Shown in pieces: positions 1 to 11,639 of a stretch of 64,000 nucleotides of DNA. The first letter of the stretch is position 1; the number at the start of each line of letters is the position of its first letter. The notes beneath the pieces are model-generated. The model was given only the letters and a program-made list of their open reading frames with translations. It was not told the origin of the DNA and made no database searches. The stretch covers positions 310,001 through 374,000 of the forward strand of contig BLAL01000169.1 of NCBI GenBank assembly GCA_015698045.1. Direction: 5' to 3'. A program made the translations under genes and the position numbers. The DNA comes from Rhizophagus clarus (lineage: Eukaryota > Glomeromycota > Glomeromycetes > Glomerales > Glomeraceae).

Positions 1-239
1 ATGTGTCACTGATAATGCCGGTCCTGTGCACAAACCCTGATGTAATTAATCAAAGAGTATGATCGTCTCGAATTAGTAGCTGCAAGTCTCTTAGTACATA
101 TTGGAATTAGACATTTATTATAAAATACTGCAAAAATTAATTTGTTACCAAACTTTTAGATATTTGTAAATAAGATTTTCTGTTATTTTTTTTAATATAA
201 TAAATATAAATGTCAAAAATGTTTAAACCCTAATAAATT

Positions 240-680
240 AACTTCCCTTTGAAAGCATCCCTGGATTGATGAAAATTCTGTTCTCGTTCTTCATGCTGCG
301 TTTAAACAAGATTATCGTCTTGATTTTATCTGCGAAGATCTACTACAATTTTTTTCTTCAAAGATTTCCCTCAATAAATAAAGAAACATTTTTTATTTGC
401 TTAATCATACAAATTGAAAAGATGCCATTTGAGAATATTTAATCAAATGTGATATCGAACAAACTCCTGATCTTGGAACAATAAAACCGAGTGGGATAAT
501 GAGACCTATCACTCAATTTGTGGAAATTTCGTGTAGATTTTTTTTTTTTTTTTTTTGATATAAAGTCCATCCTTGTAAAGCTTTATAAAGCTATTATTCG
601 TAATCGTATTTATGAAGAAATTGAAGAATTTTATTATGAGATACCTTATCAAGCAATGTTAACATATTAGTTTATTCTCA
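240..680 (+). pseudogene. Decayed coding remnant, family unknown
   Basis: On the plus strand, broken stretches of amino-acid-like sequence run in shifting frames. Around 255-375 one frame reads like a helical protein (LHAAFKQDYRLDFICEDLL), and further pieces follow near 465-530 (CDIEQTPDLGTIKPSGIMRP) and 598-660 (RNRIYEEIEEFYYEIPYQAM). Stops and frameshifts separate them, and a 17-T run lies at 540-556. I do not recognise the family. It could be an old transposon fragment or a dead host gene, and the call rests only on codon-like texture. Confidence 0.25.
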
Positions 681-950
681 GTGCGTAACAAAATTTGATT
701 ATTTTTAAAAAATGAATTTCACAAAAACCTAACTCACGATACGATGGCCATCTAAAAAAGTTCTGTTCCTCGGTGGTAGTAATTTAACTGACAAAGGTTC
801 TAAATGCATCTTCTAAAAATAAGTATAAAAATTTTTTTAATTACTTCAAATTTGTTTCAATCGTCATGAAATAAAAGAAATGCGGTTTAAACTATTAATT
901 AATTAATTAATTAATAAAATTATAAATGAGTACGTGTAAAAAAAAAATAC

Positions 951-1410
951 CTCATTTAAGTAACGAGCTGAGATATTCTGTGACCTATTACTAATTTGGA
1001 TTTAAGTTTTTCATTTATCCAACTTCCATCATCTTGTTTAATGTAGTTTGCTCCGCCATCAATGCAAGTTGCAGAATACACTTTTGCAAATCCGCCTTCC
1101 CCTATTTGTTTGTATCTTCAAATCTATTAAATGGGACCCATTCAAGAAATATTGGATAACCAGAATAAGCATCATAATGACCATGATTATTTACATTATA
1201 AATCGTAACTTTGATAAAACTATCGATATCATAATTTCCACTGGTCCATCCTTCAATTATGGAACGAGAAACACATTCTTTATACCAAAATTTTTTATTT
1301 ACTAGGTCATAACAATCTTCATGATTAATTTTTACAGAAATAGAATCTTTATCAGAAATATTTAATTCATTAAATTCCGATACTAATTGATTTTCTTTAA
1401 TGGAGCTCAT
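951..1410 (-). pseudogene. Truncated protein-kinase gene copy (N-terminal exon only)
   Basis: From an ATG at 1410 this encodes the leader of the kinase at 26512-28034: Cys pair region, GWTSGNYDID and LEWVPFNRFED. The frame then breaks just before the glycine-rich loop; the loop sequence (GEGGFAKVYSAT) is still readable in a second frame at about 1040-1100. The VALK lysine segment present in the paralogue is lost by a small deletion before the conserved exon-end LNE at about 951. No kinase C-lobe follows. It is a partial duplicate, already inactive. Confidence 0.75.
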
Positions 1411-1440
1411 TTTTATAATTTGTATTACGTTAGAAGTAGT

Positions 1441-2296
1441 TTATGGCAAATTTGTGAAAAAGAATTTCAAGGTAGAAAAAAAATTATTGACGCTACTTTA
1501 ATTTGAATATTCAATGAAACTATAGTTGCATCAGAAGTCAACCCCTGATTTATCTGGGATAAAATACCGATTTATCCATTTCATCCTAGATTTACCCATT
1601 TTTCACCCCCGGATTTGATCCATATTTTAACCCGGATCATCCCATATTTTAATCCTAGTATGATTATCACACCTATCAATTAGTATAGACCGGAAATTTT
1701 ATTAGGCAATACACAATAAATTTTTCCAATAAAGAGAGAGAAAAATTTTATAAAACAGTTAAAACAGTTTAAAGAAACTGTAAAAAAAAAAATTCTTTTT
1801 TTCTCAAAAATAATATTGATTTAGAGAAACCATAAAAAATAAATAAAAAAGTTGTTGAAAAAGCTGTTAAATTTTATTAAAATTTGATTAATAAAAAATT
1901 GTTAGTATATCATCAAATAAAAATTTCAGTGTGATACTACACTCCGTTAAGTTTAACCAATTAATCTATCCGGGATAAAATATAGATTAATCTATTGTCG
2001 CTTCTACGTATTTAAATAAAATATCATTTAAAGAAATTTATCTGAATGTATTGTAGAAAAAAATAATATATTATGACTAACAATTTAGTATAATTTTTAT
2101 TATTTCGTTCTTATAAATTTTAATAATAAAATAAATGATATATTTTCTAAGATAAAAAAAATGGATATAAAACTATGTAATATCATAATATGATAAAATA
2201 TATACTGTAATAGTAATAGTTATTTCTTATTCGTCTCCTTGATACTTTCCGGTTTATCTATAATGTAAGAAAATAGTTAAATCATAATATTATTTA
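1441..2296. other. Gene-free AT-rich stretch with possible inverted repeat
   Basis: No gene is seen. The two ends carry related motifs in opposite orientation: an AGAAG motif plus a TTTATCTGGGATAAAATA-like motif at about 1528-1565, and its counterpart at about 1966-2013. This could be a degenerate inverted-repeat element, but the match is too weak to be firm. The rest is A/T homopolymer and AT-rich filler. Confidence 0.25.
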
Positions 2297-3805
2297 TCAT
2301 TCATTTTTAAATACAATAGAAATACCTGTATTATTAATAATAAATTTCAATTGAGAAATATCGATTTGTAAGGACTCTATAAAATAAATAAAACTTTTAG
2401 CATTACAATTATTTTCTAAAATAATCGTTAATTAATTAGTACCTGAATATTCCTTGCTAATTATATTATCATTTCGTTCATCATAATAATCATCAGAATT
2501 TTTAGGTTCAGGAAGATTATTGAAATTAAGTAATCTACTTGTATAAATAGCTTCAGAATGTGTTCTATATGATAAACTAGTTAAAGATATATTACTAGTT
2601 GACAAATTATTATTATTATCTTCTATTTCTTTAATTTGCTTTAATAATTCTGTTTCTATTTTATTTATATGGTCATTTTTAAATCTATCACATTCGTAAA
2701 ACCATTTATTTAAAATATTTTTGATTTCTTTTGCCGTTGGTCGATTTAATGGATTTGCATCCAAGCATCTTTTAATTAGACGCACAATCAGTCGGGGTAC
2801 TTTAGTATTAAATCTTGGTCTGAGTCCTTGGCAAATTTTTATTGCTAAATTTTTATCATGGCTTATATCATGATATGGAGGTAATCCAGAAATTACTTCG
2901 TACATGATTATACCAAAACTATAAACATCAGCAGCTTTAGTATAATTTTGCTTTCTTAAGATTTCAGGAGCAATATAAGGTAAAACGCCATACAAACTAT
3001 TTTTTGTGTTTTCTGATTTATTGTAATCTGCTGGTCTACATAATCCCATATCAGTTATTGAAGCATAATCTGAAAAATATAATATATTGCCAATATGTAA
3101 ATCTCGATGAATTAATTCTTTTTCATGAATTATATTAAGCCCATTTGCGATACACCATAAATATTGAATCTTGTTCTCCCAAGTTAATTCATTATAACTT
3201 TCATTTAAATAATTTCGTAAACTTCCATTCTCTGCATATTTCAATACCATCACATAATTTTTTGTTTTTGGATCCTGAGTTATTCCATGAGGTCTGACAA
3301 CGCAAGTTGTTTTAACAGAAATTTCATTATGTAATGTAATCTAAATATAAAAATATATTAAATATATTAATAAAAAAAAATGCGTTTAAGGAAATTTCAT
3401 TTAAATAATAATATTTTATACCTCATTAATAAATTCAAATGTAACATTTTCTGAATTATTTAAACTTTTTAGAGCCACAAACATATTTTGATCTTTTCTT
3501 TTCCAAGTTTGAAACTTATTTCTCCATTTACATATATACCCATCAACCCAATTCGCTCTATACACTTTTCCAAATCCACCTTTTGCTACATACTCTATAT
3601 TGAAAAATCTATCATAAGGTATCCATTCTAATACTTTAAAATATTTATCTGCTGATAGTTGAATATTTTGAATAAATTTATCAATATCATCATTACCACT
3701 AGCCCAATTTTTAAAATCTTGTTGAAATTGTTTCGCATTACATGTTTTGCACCATTGATATCCTGTATTTTCTTGATTACAATTTTTACATATTCCCCAA
3801 TACAT
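2297..3805 (-). CDS. Serine/threonine or tyrosine-kinase-like protein kinase
   Basis: Three exons on the minus strand: 3805-3422, 3340-2443 and 2376-2297, giving 453 residues with all phases matching. The N-terminus holds CxxC pairs (C6/C9, C19/C22) and the WASGNDDIDKFI leader. The kinase domain has a Gly-rich loop AKGGFGKV (74-81), Lys113 in VALK, HRDLHIGN with Asp208, DMG in place of DFG (225-227) and APE (252-254). The last exon supplies the tail ESLQIDISQL, which I recall as usual in Rhizophagus kinases. The protein probably phosphorylates other proteins in the cytosol; no signal peptide or membrane segment is seen. The HRDLHxxN form and DMG are natural variants of this expansion. Stopping at the in-frame TAA past exon 2 would give a slightly shorter product, but the G|GT phase and the conserved tail favour splicing. 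Related broken copies lie at 36207-36985 and 39598-40832. Confidence 0.9.
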
Positions 3806-4182
3806 TTTTTTTTTAAAAAAAATGTAATAAATATTAAGTGACTATTATTTCTTAAAGATTAGTTATATAAAAAAAGAAAAAAAAAATACTCTATTCTTTT
3901 TTATTATTAGGCGAAAACAAACTTTTCCTTTTTTTACCATTTAATTTTTATTTTAAACGCCAACATTAATATCCGTGTAACAAATTAATGTTGTGCAACG
4001 ATTTGATTTCAAATCTTGCTTTTTACAACTAATAAATGTTGATCGATCAATGTTGATTTAGGTTAAGAGTGAGCATTGGTCCAACATTAGGTCTAACTGA
4101 TCAATGACCAATGATAATTGTCTCAACTCTCAAGTATGTTTTGTATGAATTTTGTTTTATCGAAAATCAAACACTTATGGCC

Positions 4183-4615
4183 TAGTGTTACGATCCGGAT
4201 GAATCCGTGATCCGTTTTGTTCAATCCGGTTGATCCGGATAGCCGTCACGGATTCCCGGATTCATCCGGGAATCCGCGGATTTCATCCGGATCATCCGTT
4301 AAATTTGTAACTTTGTAATTCCGGCCCGACTTATAATATCACGTGATCTCGGATAAATATTTAGCTACCGCGTAAAAAATTTTTTGCCTAGTTAAACACA
4401 GTAACACAAAAATTTTTTGTGTTACATTAACTTATAAATTTGGCCGGCACTATAAGTCTGACCAGAATTATGATTTAACGGATCATCCGGACCCATCCGC
4501 TTTTTTATCCAGATCCATCCGTGATCCGAATGAACTCTAACGGATGATCCGAAACGCTTCGGATCGGATTAATCCGCCGGATTGACGGATTGACACGGTC
4601 CGGATCGTAACACTA
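4183..4615. mobile_element. Inverted-repeat element (hAT/MULE-like MITE) dense in ATCCG motifs
   Basis: The ends are a perfect 17-bp terminal inverted repeat, TAGTGTTACGATCCGGA (4183-4199) and its reverse complement (4599-4615). CTTATGG occurs both just before the element (4174-4180) and directly after it (4616-4622), as expected of a 7-9-bp target duplication with slight decay. Both subterminal regions are crowded with ATCCG/CGGAT in both orientations, which resembles transposase-binding repeats. No ORF is present, so it is non-autonomous. The flanking intergenic DNA (3806-4182) has no gene; it holds palindromic AATGTTG motifs. Confidence 0.7.
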
Positions 4616-4624
4616 CTTATGGGA

Positions 4625-5339
4625 CCTGGAATTTAAATATAAAAATATTAAATAATACTTTCTTTATAGAATGTATCAATGAATCTTTATAATAGAATCG
4701 CTAATTTCTAAATGAACAAACAAATTACACTTCATTATAATTTTAATTTTATTTTTCCGTTTAGATAAATACAAGTAAAATAAATTTTATCTTACTTATG
4801 TTAATTACATAATTATACAGTACATACATAAATTGTGCCTTACATAAATTAGTGTTTTTCTTCCTTTATTCATATTTCAAAATTTTGCTCACGGCTTTCC
4901 TCAAAATTTTTATTCCTATTTAACAAATAAAAAATTTCATCAAGACATTAAATCTAACCAATTTTTCAATTTTCAACGTCGAATGTAATTTTACATTATA
5001 TTTTGCTTGCTGTTTAATTTTATTTTAGTTGAAAGCTGAATGTGTTACGTTGATAAATAAAAAGAAAATAAATTTGTGATACATTGACAAACAAGATAAA
5101 GGTGTTACAATTTTGTTGAAAAATTGTTTTTCACTCCGTACTCGCAACGGCTTCCATTTCCTAGTCTACATAAAAAAATACTATTTCTCAGTATATCAAA
5201 ATGTATAAATTTTATATGAAAACATTTTTATAGGAAACAAATTCAAATATTCCCAAGATAAATAAATTGATAAAAAAATTATTAAATACTAAAAAGTTGT
5301 TTAGATGATCTTTTTTTCATTATTATAATACTATTATCG
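4625..5339. other. Gene-free AT-rich spacer
   Basis: No ORF, RNA gene or clear repeat is visible. The sequence is ordinary AT-rich intergenic DNA up to the start of the inverted-repeat element at 5340. Confidence 0.5.
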
Positions 5340-5539
5340 GTAGGTAGCAAATGCGTAACGTAAATTGGCTAAGTGCGTAACGTAAAGTGGCAAAATTATG
5401 TAATTACGTTACTCCCCTTTAAATAAAGGCACGGAACGTAAGATGAAATTTTTTTTACCTTACGCTACTTCTAAATTTTGTCACGGGATCTGTACGACCA
5501 AATGTTTATTTTGATTTCAATAATTGTTTCGCGCGTATT

Positions 5540-6686
5540 CATAAAAGTCACCATTTATAAAAATGACCCGTGTTACAAAAGACAAATGGACCTGATAACA
5601 AATAACAAGATTGACAAAAGAGTACATAGTACTCGATTGGGAGTTAGTTACGACGTATCGATACGCAAATTTAATCAGTTTGATAAAAAGACGCAAGACC
5701 AACTAAGAGGTGAAGGACAATACTTCAAACTTTACAAGAACCTTAAATTTGATATACATCGAAGCAAAGAACAACTAAAACGCCTGGAATAGAGTTACTC
5801 GCCATGTTTACCACAGCGAAAGAAACACCACAAAAAACAGTCAAATAGGATATACACCGATGTTAACGTCGGATGATCCTAATGACGCAGTAATCAAAAC
5901 AATTCACCACTTGTCATGGAAACGCTTCCATCAAATTAAAAACAAGAATATTCATTCGTCCTCGTCAGTAATTAAGTCAAACCATACTGATGTGACCGTC
6001 AAAAATCAAGATAAAGACGCGCAGTACGTCTTCAGTAACCGTTACGCTCTCCTCAAAAATGAAGACACATTTTTAGTTCGCAATACAAACCGTAACTTTA
6101 ACATAGACGCTCGTTAAGAACAAATTTCACAACTTACCAGACTGAACCCTATGTCAACAAACACCCCATCATCATTTACCCCTCGCTCACGCGTTCGCGC
6201 GAGAGCCGTCAAACTTCGTTAACCTCATCCTTAGGCATTATTGCCACAATGAACCTAAGTATTATAATAAACCATTCCAAATATGACAGAATTTACATTT
6301 GGCACGTCTCGGCGTGAAAGAAAAATTCGGGATAAAGTTGCCCCGTATAGCAACTTCATCAAATTTCTTACACAGTGGTCCGTGGTATAACCATCTAGTA
6401 AATAGAGATAGCTATTTACCGTTTAATTTAGATTCACTTTTATTTTTTGGGTGGAGTTACAGTAATTCTTGATTTTTATTTCCCTTTCGTGGTTCGTTAG
6501 AAAACCCTTTTTTATGAGGTTTTCCTGGTTCTATATACCATTATCGGGAGAGAGGTTGGGTTTTTACTTGGTGCATTCTTTATGTTTTTAATTTTAATTT
6601 AGTATTTTATTTTTTTACTTTTTTTCTATTATTTGTACATATTGATGACTCGATCCCCCAATAAATAAATAAATAAATAAATAAAT
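5540..6686 (+). mobile_element. 5'-truncated LINE-like retroposon with 17-bp TSD
   Basis: The segment is flanked by the perfect 17-bp direct repeat ATTGTTTCGCGCGTATT (5523-5539 and 6687-6703) and ends in a (AATA)n tail at 6659-6686, the signature of target-primed reverse transcription. Two short open frames remain (to 5792, and 5860-6117), rich in Lys, Arg, Asn and Asp, followed by a ~570-bp untranslated end. No reverse-transcriptase motif (YADD-type) is seen. By its basic content and position it is probably the 3' part of an ORF1-type element like its neighbours, though I could not align it to them directly. Confidence 0.8.
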
Positions 6687-6703
6687 ATTGTTTCGCGCGT
6701 ATT

Positions 6704-7450
6704 GTAACATTTATTTTAAAAAAATTCTTATAAAAAATAAAATAATTTATAATTTATTTTAAATAAATTTTTTGATAACACATTTATTTATAAATCAATA
6801 TTTTACAATTATTAAAATAAAATCAATTCTAATAAACAAATAAAATATTATTTTTAATGAAATAGTTTCAAATACACATAAAAACACTAATCATTTCAGA
6901 ACTAACATAATGAAATTTAATATCTAAATTTCCAAGGCCTATTTAATTTACTAAAAATATGCAATAAAGTGTAAAAACAAACATTAATTTTATTAGAACA
7001 GATTTAATATTAATAATGACATCAATACTTTATATAAAATTACTTTAAATGGTCCCATACCTGCTGAACAAATTCATTTAAACTTCTTTTTATTTCATTT
7101 AGCATAGACACTGAAACTGTGCTGTAAAATTGAAAAATAAATGTAGTACAGTTTTTCTTAAAATAAAGGCAACTATTTCTTCACAAGTATTTAAACAATA
7201 TTAATAAAATTCATACACGCGTATTTTCACTTGTTAAATAATTTTATTAGTCACCAAGTCTTGTTTACTTAACTTAAGTGTTAAAATTAATATTAAAAAT
7301 TTATCGTTCATTGTAAATAAAAATAGGTTACAGCTTAATAACAATATTTCACACTTAAGCTCTTTAAAAATATTGGACTTTTTATTATTTGATAGTTTAT
7401 TTGATAGATTTTTAAAAAAAATAGAAAAGAAAAAGAGAGTTTGTGGGAGA
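6704..7450. other. AT-rich interior of the host DNA element
   Basis: No gene is seen. This is internal sequence of the 5340-10377 element between the first and second retroposon insertions. It consists of AT-rich DNA with no ORF of note. Confidence 0.4.
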
Positions 7451-7468
7451 AATAATTTTTGTGATGGT

Positions 7469-9434
7469 TTATTTATTTATTTATTTATACGAGGAGTTTA
7501 GTCTCTTCAAAATTACAAGTCAAATATGCTAAACTAAATTAGACATAATCAACATGCTATCTAGAATGAAACCCAAAAATAACTATCCAGGCCTAACCTC
7601 CTATATGAAGACGAACCTATAAAGGTTGTCTGAATGCACTGTGTAAAAGGGGAAAGATAAAGGGGAATGGGAATCCACAAACTTACTCCTGGCTTTTAGG
7701 AAAAATCCCATCCACCTGCACCATTCATTGATGGGGAGTATCGCACCTATCTACACCTGTGATTAACTTCAAATCACCCACTAAAAAAAAACAAAAAACA
7801 AAAACAACTAAAAAAAAACAAAAATAAAAGAAAAAAAATAAATTCAAGCTAATCTACAATACTACTCAACTAGCCCCAAACATATCGTTTCCTACAAAAG
7901 AACTTTAATGCCGTGGATAAAGTGATGCCTTCGACCACAAAGGGTACAAGAGAAGGCCGGTAAATCGAAAAGGATTCGTCTACAAAATAAGAGACAATCA
8001 TTAAAGTTGAAATCACCCTTCAGATAGTAAGTTAATAAGGGCTTTAATTAAAGATCACGATTCTTTCTTTCTTCCTTTATGGCTTTTGGTTTTATTCTGA
8101 TCTTTTTTCTTCTCCTTTTTCTCCTTCTTTTTGTCCTTTTTAGGGGACTCGGAGACCTTCTTCTTTTCTTGAAAGGTGTTAACGAGCGGCTTATTACTTT
8201 TCCTGATGTTGATTTCTTCTCCAAAGCATTGAGAAGAGCGTCTTGGGACTCAAAGAACAGGATAATCGTCATTGTCACCTTTCCGTCCTTGCTTTTTTTT
8301 TGTAGGTTTTCCACGCTTTAGCCTTGTGGTACTCTACTATCGACTTATCTTCATTATACACTGACTTGAGGATATCCTCATCATTAATGTCCACGTGTAA
8401 ATCAAATGATGCCTGGAATTGTTCACGAACTTTTCTACCTTTAAGACGCCAATTTCCAGGATACCAGCGCACAACTAAACCTCCTAATTTATGCCACCAG
8501 GTATTTAATACAAAATCCGTGTCGGCTAGAGGAGATAGAACCATTTTGCACCAAACCGATTGGTATTTATATTGCGTCTTGAATGAAATTTCAAGGACCT
8601 GACCCCATTCTTTCAGTGACTCTAAAATTTTTTCATGAGACCAGGTTGCTGGGATGTCGTAGACCATTATAGTTCGTACTTGACCATTTTGACTATCGGC
8701 TACGTTATTATTAGGCATCATCATGTGTTGAACTGTACCACATTTTAGCTTCTTCGTTTGTATCATATTAGGCGTTATGATAGAAGCTGCGGCAGCTTGT
8801 GGTACTGGATTGTCATCTGGTTTGTCAATGATCATGGCATTATCATTCGATGATGTGATTGGTGTTTGTGATGTTGAAAATTTTTCCGCATTCAAATTCA
8901 GTCTCGATAATGAGGCCGGAATAGGAATTAAGTTTGGATTTTGTATTCCTTGTTCCTGTTGCACTTGCGAAATATTCCCTTGCTCACGTGGTATTGATAG
9001 AGCATCATCGATTAACATTCACACCATCAATAGTATAGCATCAACGAGTCAGGGAGGCATTGAAAACTGAGTGGCTAACTGGGCTTTTGAGTGTGGTGAG
9101 TAAGGGTTGTCTGGACCTAAGTCTACATGTGTATTCTGTTGGAGTTGTAGTAACATAACATTATGGTCCAGTACTTCTAAAGGTGTAAAGTTATCCTTTA
9201 GAGAAGCTAAGTGTGAGCTGTTCGTCAGACCTGCCCACTTCTTTTGAAATAATGAAGTAGCCTGTTCCAGAAACTTTAACCGTTGGCTACTGTTTAAACT
9301 CTCTGAGGTGGAAAAGGCAGAAGTAGGAACGTTCATATTTTTATGTTTATTTTGACTTCTTTTACTCATTTTCCCTGTTTTTTTTCATGGTGTATTTTTT
9401 GTGAAATTTGTGGAAGAGAGTTTTTTTGTTATCT
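7469..9434 (-). mobile_element. Near-full-length ORF1-only LINE-like retroposon with 18-bp TSD
   Basis: A perfect 18-bp direct repeat, AATAATTTTTGTGATGGT, lies at 7451-7468 and 9435-9452. On the minus strand the element starts with a short leader, carries one broken ORF1-type gene (8048-9369), then a ~580-bp 3' region ending in TATAAATAAATAAATAAA. It has no endonuclease or reverse transcriptase, so it must have been mobilised in trans. The ~2.0-kb length, intact duplication and tail argue that this is a real unit and not a truncated LINE: an ORF1 start codon and leader are present at the 5' side. Confidence 0.85.
8048..9369 (-). pseudogene. LINE ORF1-type nucleic-acid-binding protein, broken
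   Basis: The frame opens at ATG 9369 (MSKRSQNKHKNMN) and is interrupted by two TGA codons (9049-9051 and about 9019-9021) before continuing in the same frame to 8275. The middle holds an RRM-like fold around VRTIMVYDIPATWSHEKI, followed by WYPGNWRLKGRKVREQF. At an A9 run near 8302 the reading moves to another frame for the last part (DGKVTMTIILFFESQDALL and a strongly Arg/Lys-rich tail to 8048). The RRM-like segment and the next block match the element at 14380-16159, so this is a shared ORF1 family. It presumably bound its own RNA and helped retrotransposition. As it stands the gene is dead, unless the A9 step is a programmed frameshift. Confidence 0.75.
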
Positions 9435-9554
9435 AATAATTTTTGTGATGGTAAACAATAACAAATAAAAGCTGATCACGCTGTACAAATCATGTGACAT
9501 TTATAAGTAAGTAACGTAAGATGGAAAACATTTTCACTTTATATTACGTACCTT

Positions 9555-10264
9555 GCCGAGGACTTCACTATCGAAAAAGCTCTTTACAAATGGTCTAAGA
9601 GCGTCAGCCATCATGAACAATCGAAGACTGTTCCGAAAGGTCAGCCGTTAAGGGTGCCACTAACAGCAGGTGAAGGAACCACCTCAAGCGACAAGAGTGA
9701 CAAAGACCATAAAGTGCCTAATAAGGCCAACACTTCCTCCTCCAAGAAGCGACCTAAGAAGAAGAACAAGAAGGATAATTCTACCATTACTGCTACCGGG
9801 AAGAAGAAATCCGTAGCTTCGAAGAAGAGAAAGTCTCGTCCAAGTCAGGGTACAAATGACAATAAACAGATTGCGGATTTGTTGTTAGGCATACTTAGTT
9901 TATTAGTGCCAAGCAGTAAAGGAGTAGTCAGGAATGTGGGCACGAGTTCCAATAGATAGTTTTAGCTAATTCCCTATTTTTTTTATTTTTTCTCTTTGTC
10001 CGACCCTTTCCCTTTTCGTTTTCTTGCTAGCTAGAATGGTGTTTTTTTACTAACCTTTTTCTTTAAGATCTTACATCTAGGTTTAATGATTAAACTGGGT
10101 CATAGCTTGTTTAATTAACATGACAGGCTGACTGGTCTTGGGATAGCTCCTGGGATTACACTTACATGGTGGTATTAGTTGGGGAATTTTTTTTTAATTA
10201 TTTTTCATTTTTTTACCAATATGTATTGTGTGCTGTTAGTCGTTAACATTAAATAAATAAATAA
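9555..10264 (+). mobile_element. 5'-truncated ORF1-type retroposon with 20-bp TSD
   Basis: The flanks CACTTTATATTACGTACCTT (9535-9554) and CACTGTATGTTACGTACCTT (10265-10284) agree at 18 of 20 positions. The element encodes, up to the stop at 9957-9959, a C-terminal basic domain (KKRPKKKNKKDN, KKKSVASKKRKSRPSQ) like ORF1 tails. A ~300-bp 3' region and an ATTAAATAAATAAATAA tail follow. No reverse transcriptase is present. It inserted into the inverted-repeat element that spans 5340-10377. Confidence 0.75.
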
Positions 10265-10399
10265 CACTGTATGTTACGTACCTTATATTATTATAGTAAG
10301 CACGTAAATCAACATGTGATTTTATGATACTTTACGTTACTTACTTAGTCAATTTACGTTACTCACTTTCTATTTACTCGAGAAAATTGCCACATGTGA

Positions 10400-11060
10400 C
10401 TGGTGATAGAACTCCCTAAAGTTATAATTCAAAATCAAGATAATCTAACAAATTTTGATCCTATACCTAAAGAATTCTTAAGTGAGGACTGAAAAGATAA
10501 TCTTGCAGAGATTATAGATTTTATTCCTCAACATCGATTATTCAATAACAAGCGGTAGAATATCCCTCTGACTCCTTTCGTTGGTGGCATTTTGTTAATA
10601 ATGCCAAAAAAACACATCATGATAAACTTCATGAAGAATGCAAATTACAAAGGGAACAAGAACTTATGGCTAAAGAGAAACAAATGCTCTTTGATCATAA
10701 TGCTGAAAATATGGACGAATATTATTCCTTACAATTAAAGATCAAAACTTCTGTCACTTTCTCAACATGTTTAAATTATTTTTTGAGCGTGTTATCACGT
10801 AATTTTTGACAAGACTTTCCAAGCTCTGTTCTTATGGGCAAATCTACCCATAGTAGCGAATATATGTATCACTTAATGGAAAGATCTTTAAGATCATGAC
10901 ATTAATCTCAAGTTAAAGAACAAGATGGACAGGAGTTTCGTCTTGATCACATAACCATACTAACCATTCGATCTTTATCCCTCAGGTTCATTTGAAGAAA
11001 CGTATTTCAGATACTCATGAAGACGTAATTTCCAATAAACGCATCAAATCAAGTTCTTAA
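10400..11060 (+). pseudogene. Decayed protein-coding gene, family unknown
   Basis: Readable protein fragments in changing plus-strand frames cover the segment: NFDPIPKEFLSED, AEIIDFIPQHRLFNN, HDKLHEECKLQREQELMAKE (a charged helix) and, at the end, QVHLKKRISDTHEDVISNKR followed by a stop near 11060. In-frame stops and shifts separate them. The Glu/Lys-rich helix and the basic C-terminus suggest a nucleic-acid-associated or scaffold protein, but I do not recognise it. Confidence 0.4.
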
Positions 11061-11221
11061 TTGTGCAATTTATTTTGCTTTTATTCTCATTTTTTTTGAT
11101 TATTATTTTTATTCCCCCCTTTTTTTTGTTTAAAAAATTTTTACAATTTATAAATAGAGTGTATAACATTCTCCACCTTACAGTATTTACATGTAGCTAA
11201 TGAAAGCTGGAAAAAACAATA

Positions 11222-11620
11222 TAGTGGCTATCACCTATAAACCACCATAATATTATGTGACTTCAAACTTTTATAAATCATGAACCAAATGACATGAAAA
11301 AAAACTAAACCAATAAAATGATAGTGCAGCATGAACTGCACATTTCTATTGGTTTGTTTTATAAGATTTAATAATAATATTAAGTTTTATTATGGATCAA
11401 AAATAGGTAATTTAGTAAGTAACCATAATAAAAATGAAAAATTTCGGACTTTTTTTCATGGATTTTTTATGGAATCCATAAAAATTCCATGGAATATGGC
11501 AAAAAAAATTTTGCCGCTTACGTGGCAAAATTTATATTTAAATAAAGTATTGTAAAAACAAGTTACACAATATAAATAAACACATTTTTTAAAATTGTGG
11601 TTTATAGATGACAGCCACCA
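11222..11620. mobile_element. Tc1/mariner-like MITE with TA flanks
   Basis: The left end TAGTGGCTATCACCTATAAA and the reverse complement of the right end TGGTGGCTGTCATCTATAAA match over about 24 bp with three or four transitions. Both ends abut TA (11220-11221 and 11621-11622), as for Tc1/mariner targets. The ~400-bp interior has only a chance ORF, so it is non-autonomous. Confidence 0.6.
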
Positions 11621-11639
11621 TATGGCTTTTTTTTAGAAA

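Larger units (their letters stand above)
5340..10377. mobile_element. Non-autonomous inverted-repeat DNA element, split by three retroposons
   Basis: The left end (5340-5391) and the reverse complement of the right end (10326-10377) match at about 42 of 52 positions. Both contain two spaced GTAACGTAA motifs around a shared core, AACGTAAATTGRCTAAGT. A 3-bp TCG flanks each end (5337-5339 and 10378-10380), a possible short target duplication. Removing the three inserted retroposons and their duplications (5540-6703, 7469-9452, 9555-10284) leaves roughly 1.2 kb with no coding capacity. The superfamily is not assigned: the TIR matches no motif I know, and the 3-bp flank is not TTA/TAA. Confidence 0.5.

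Noticed and set aside
8079-9070. Plus-strand frames overlapping the ORF1 gene
   Set aside because: Shadows of the minus-strand ORF1; the minus frame has the RRM-like match to the 14-16-kb element.
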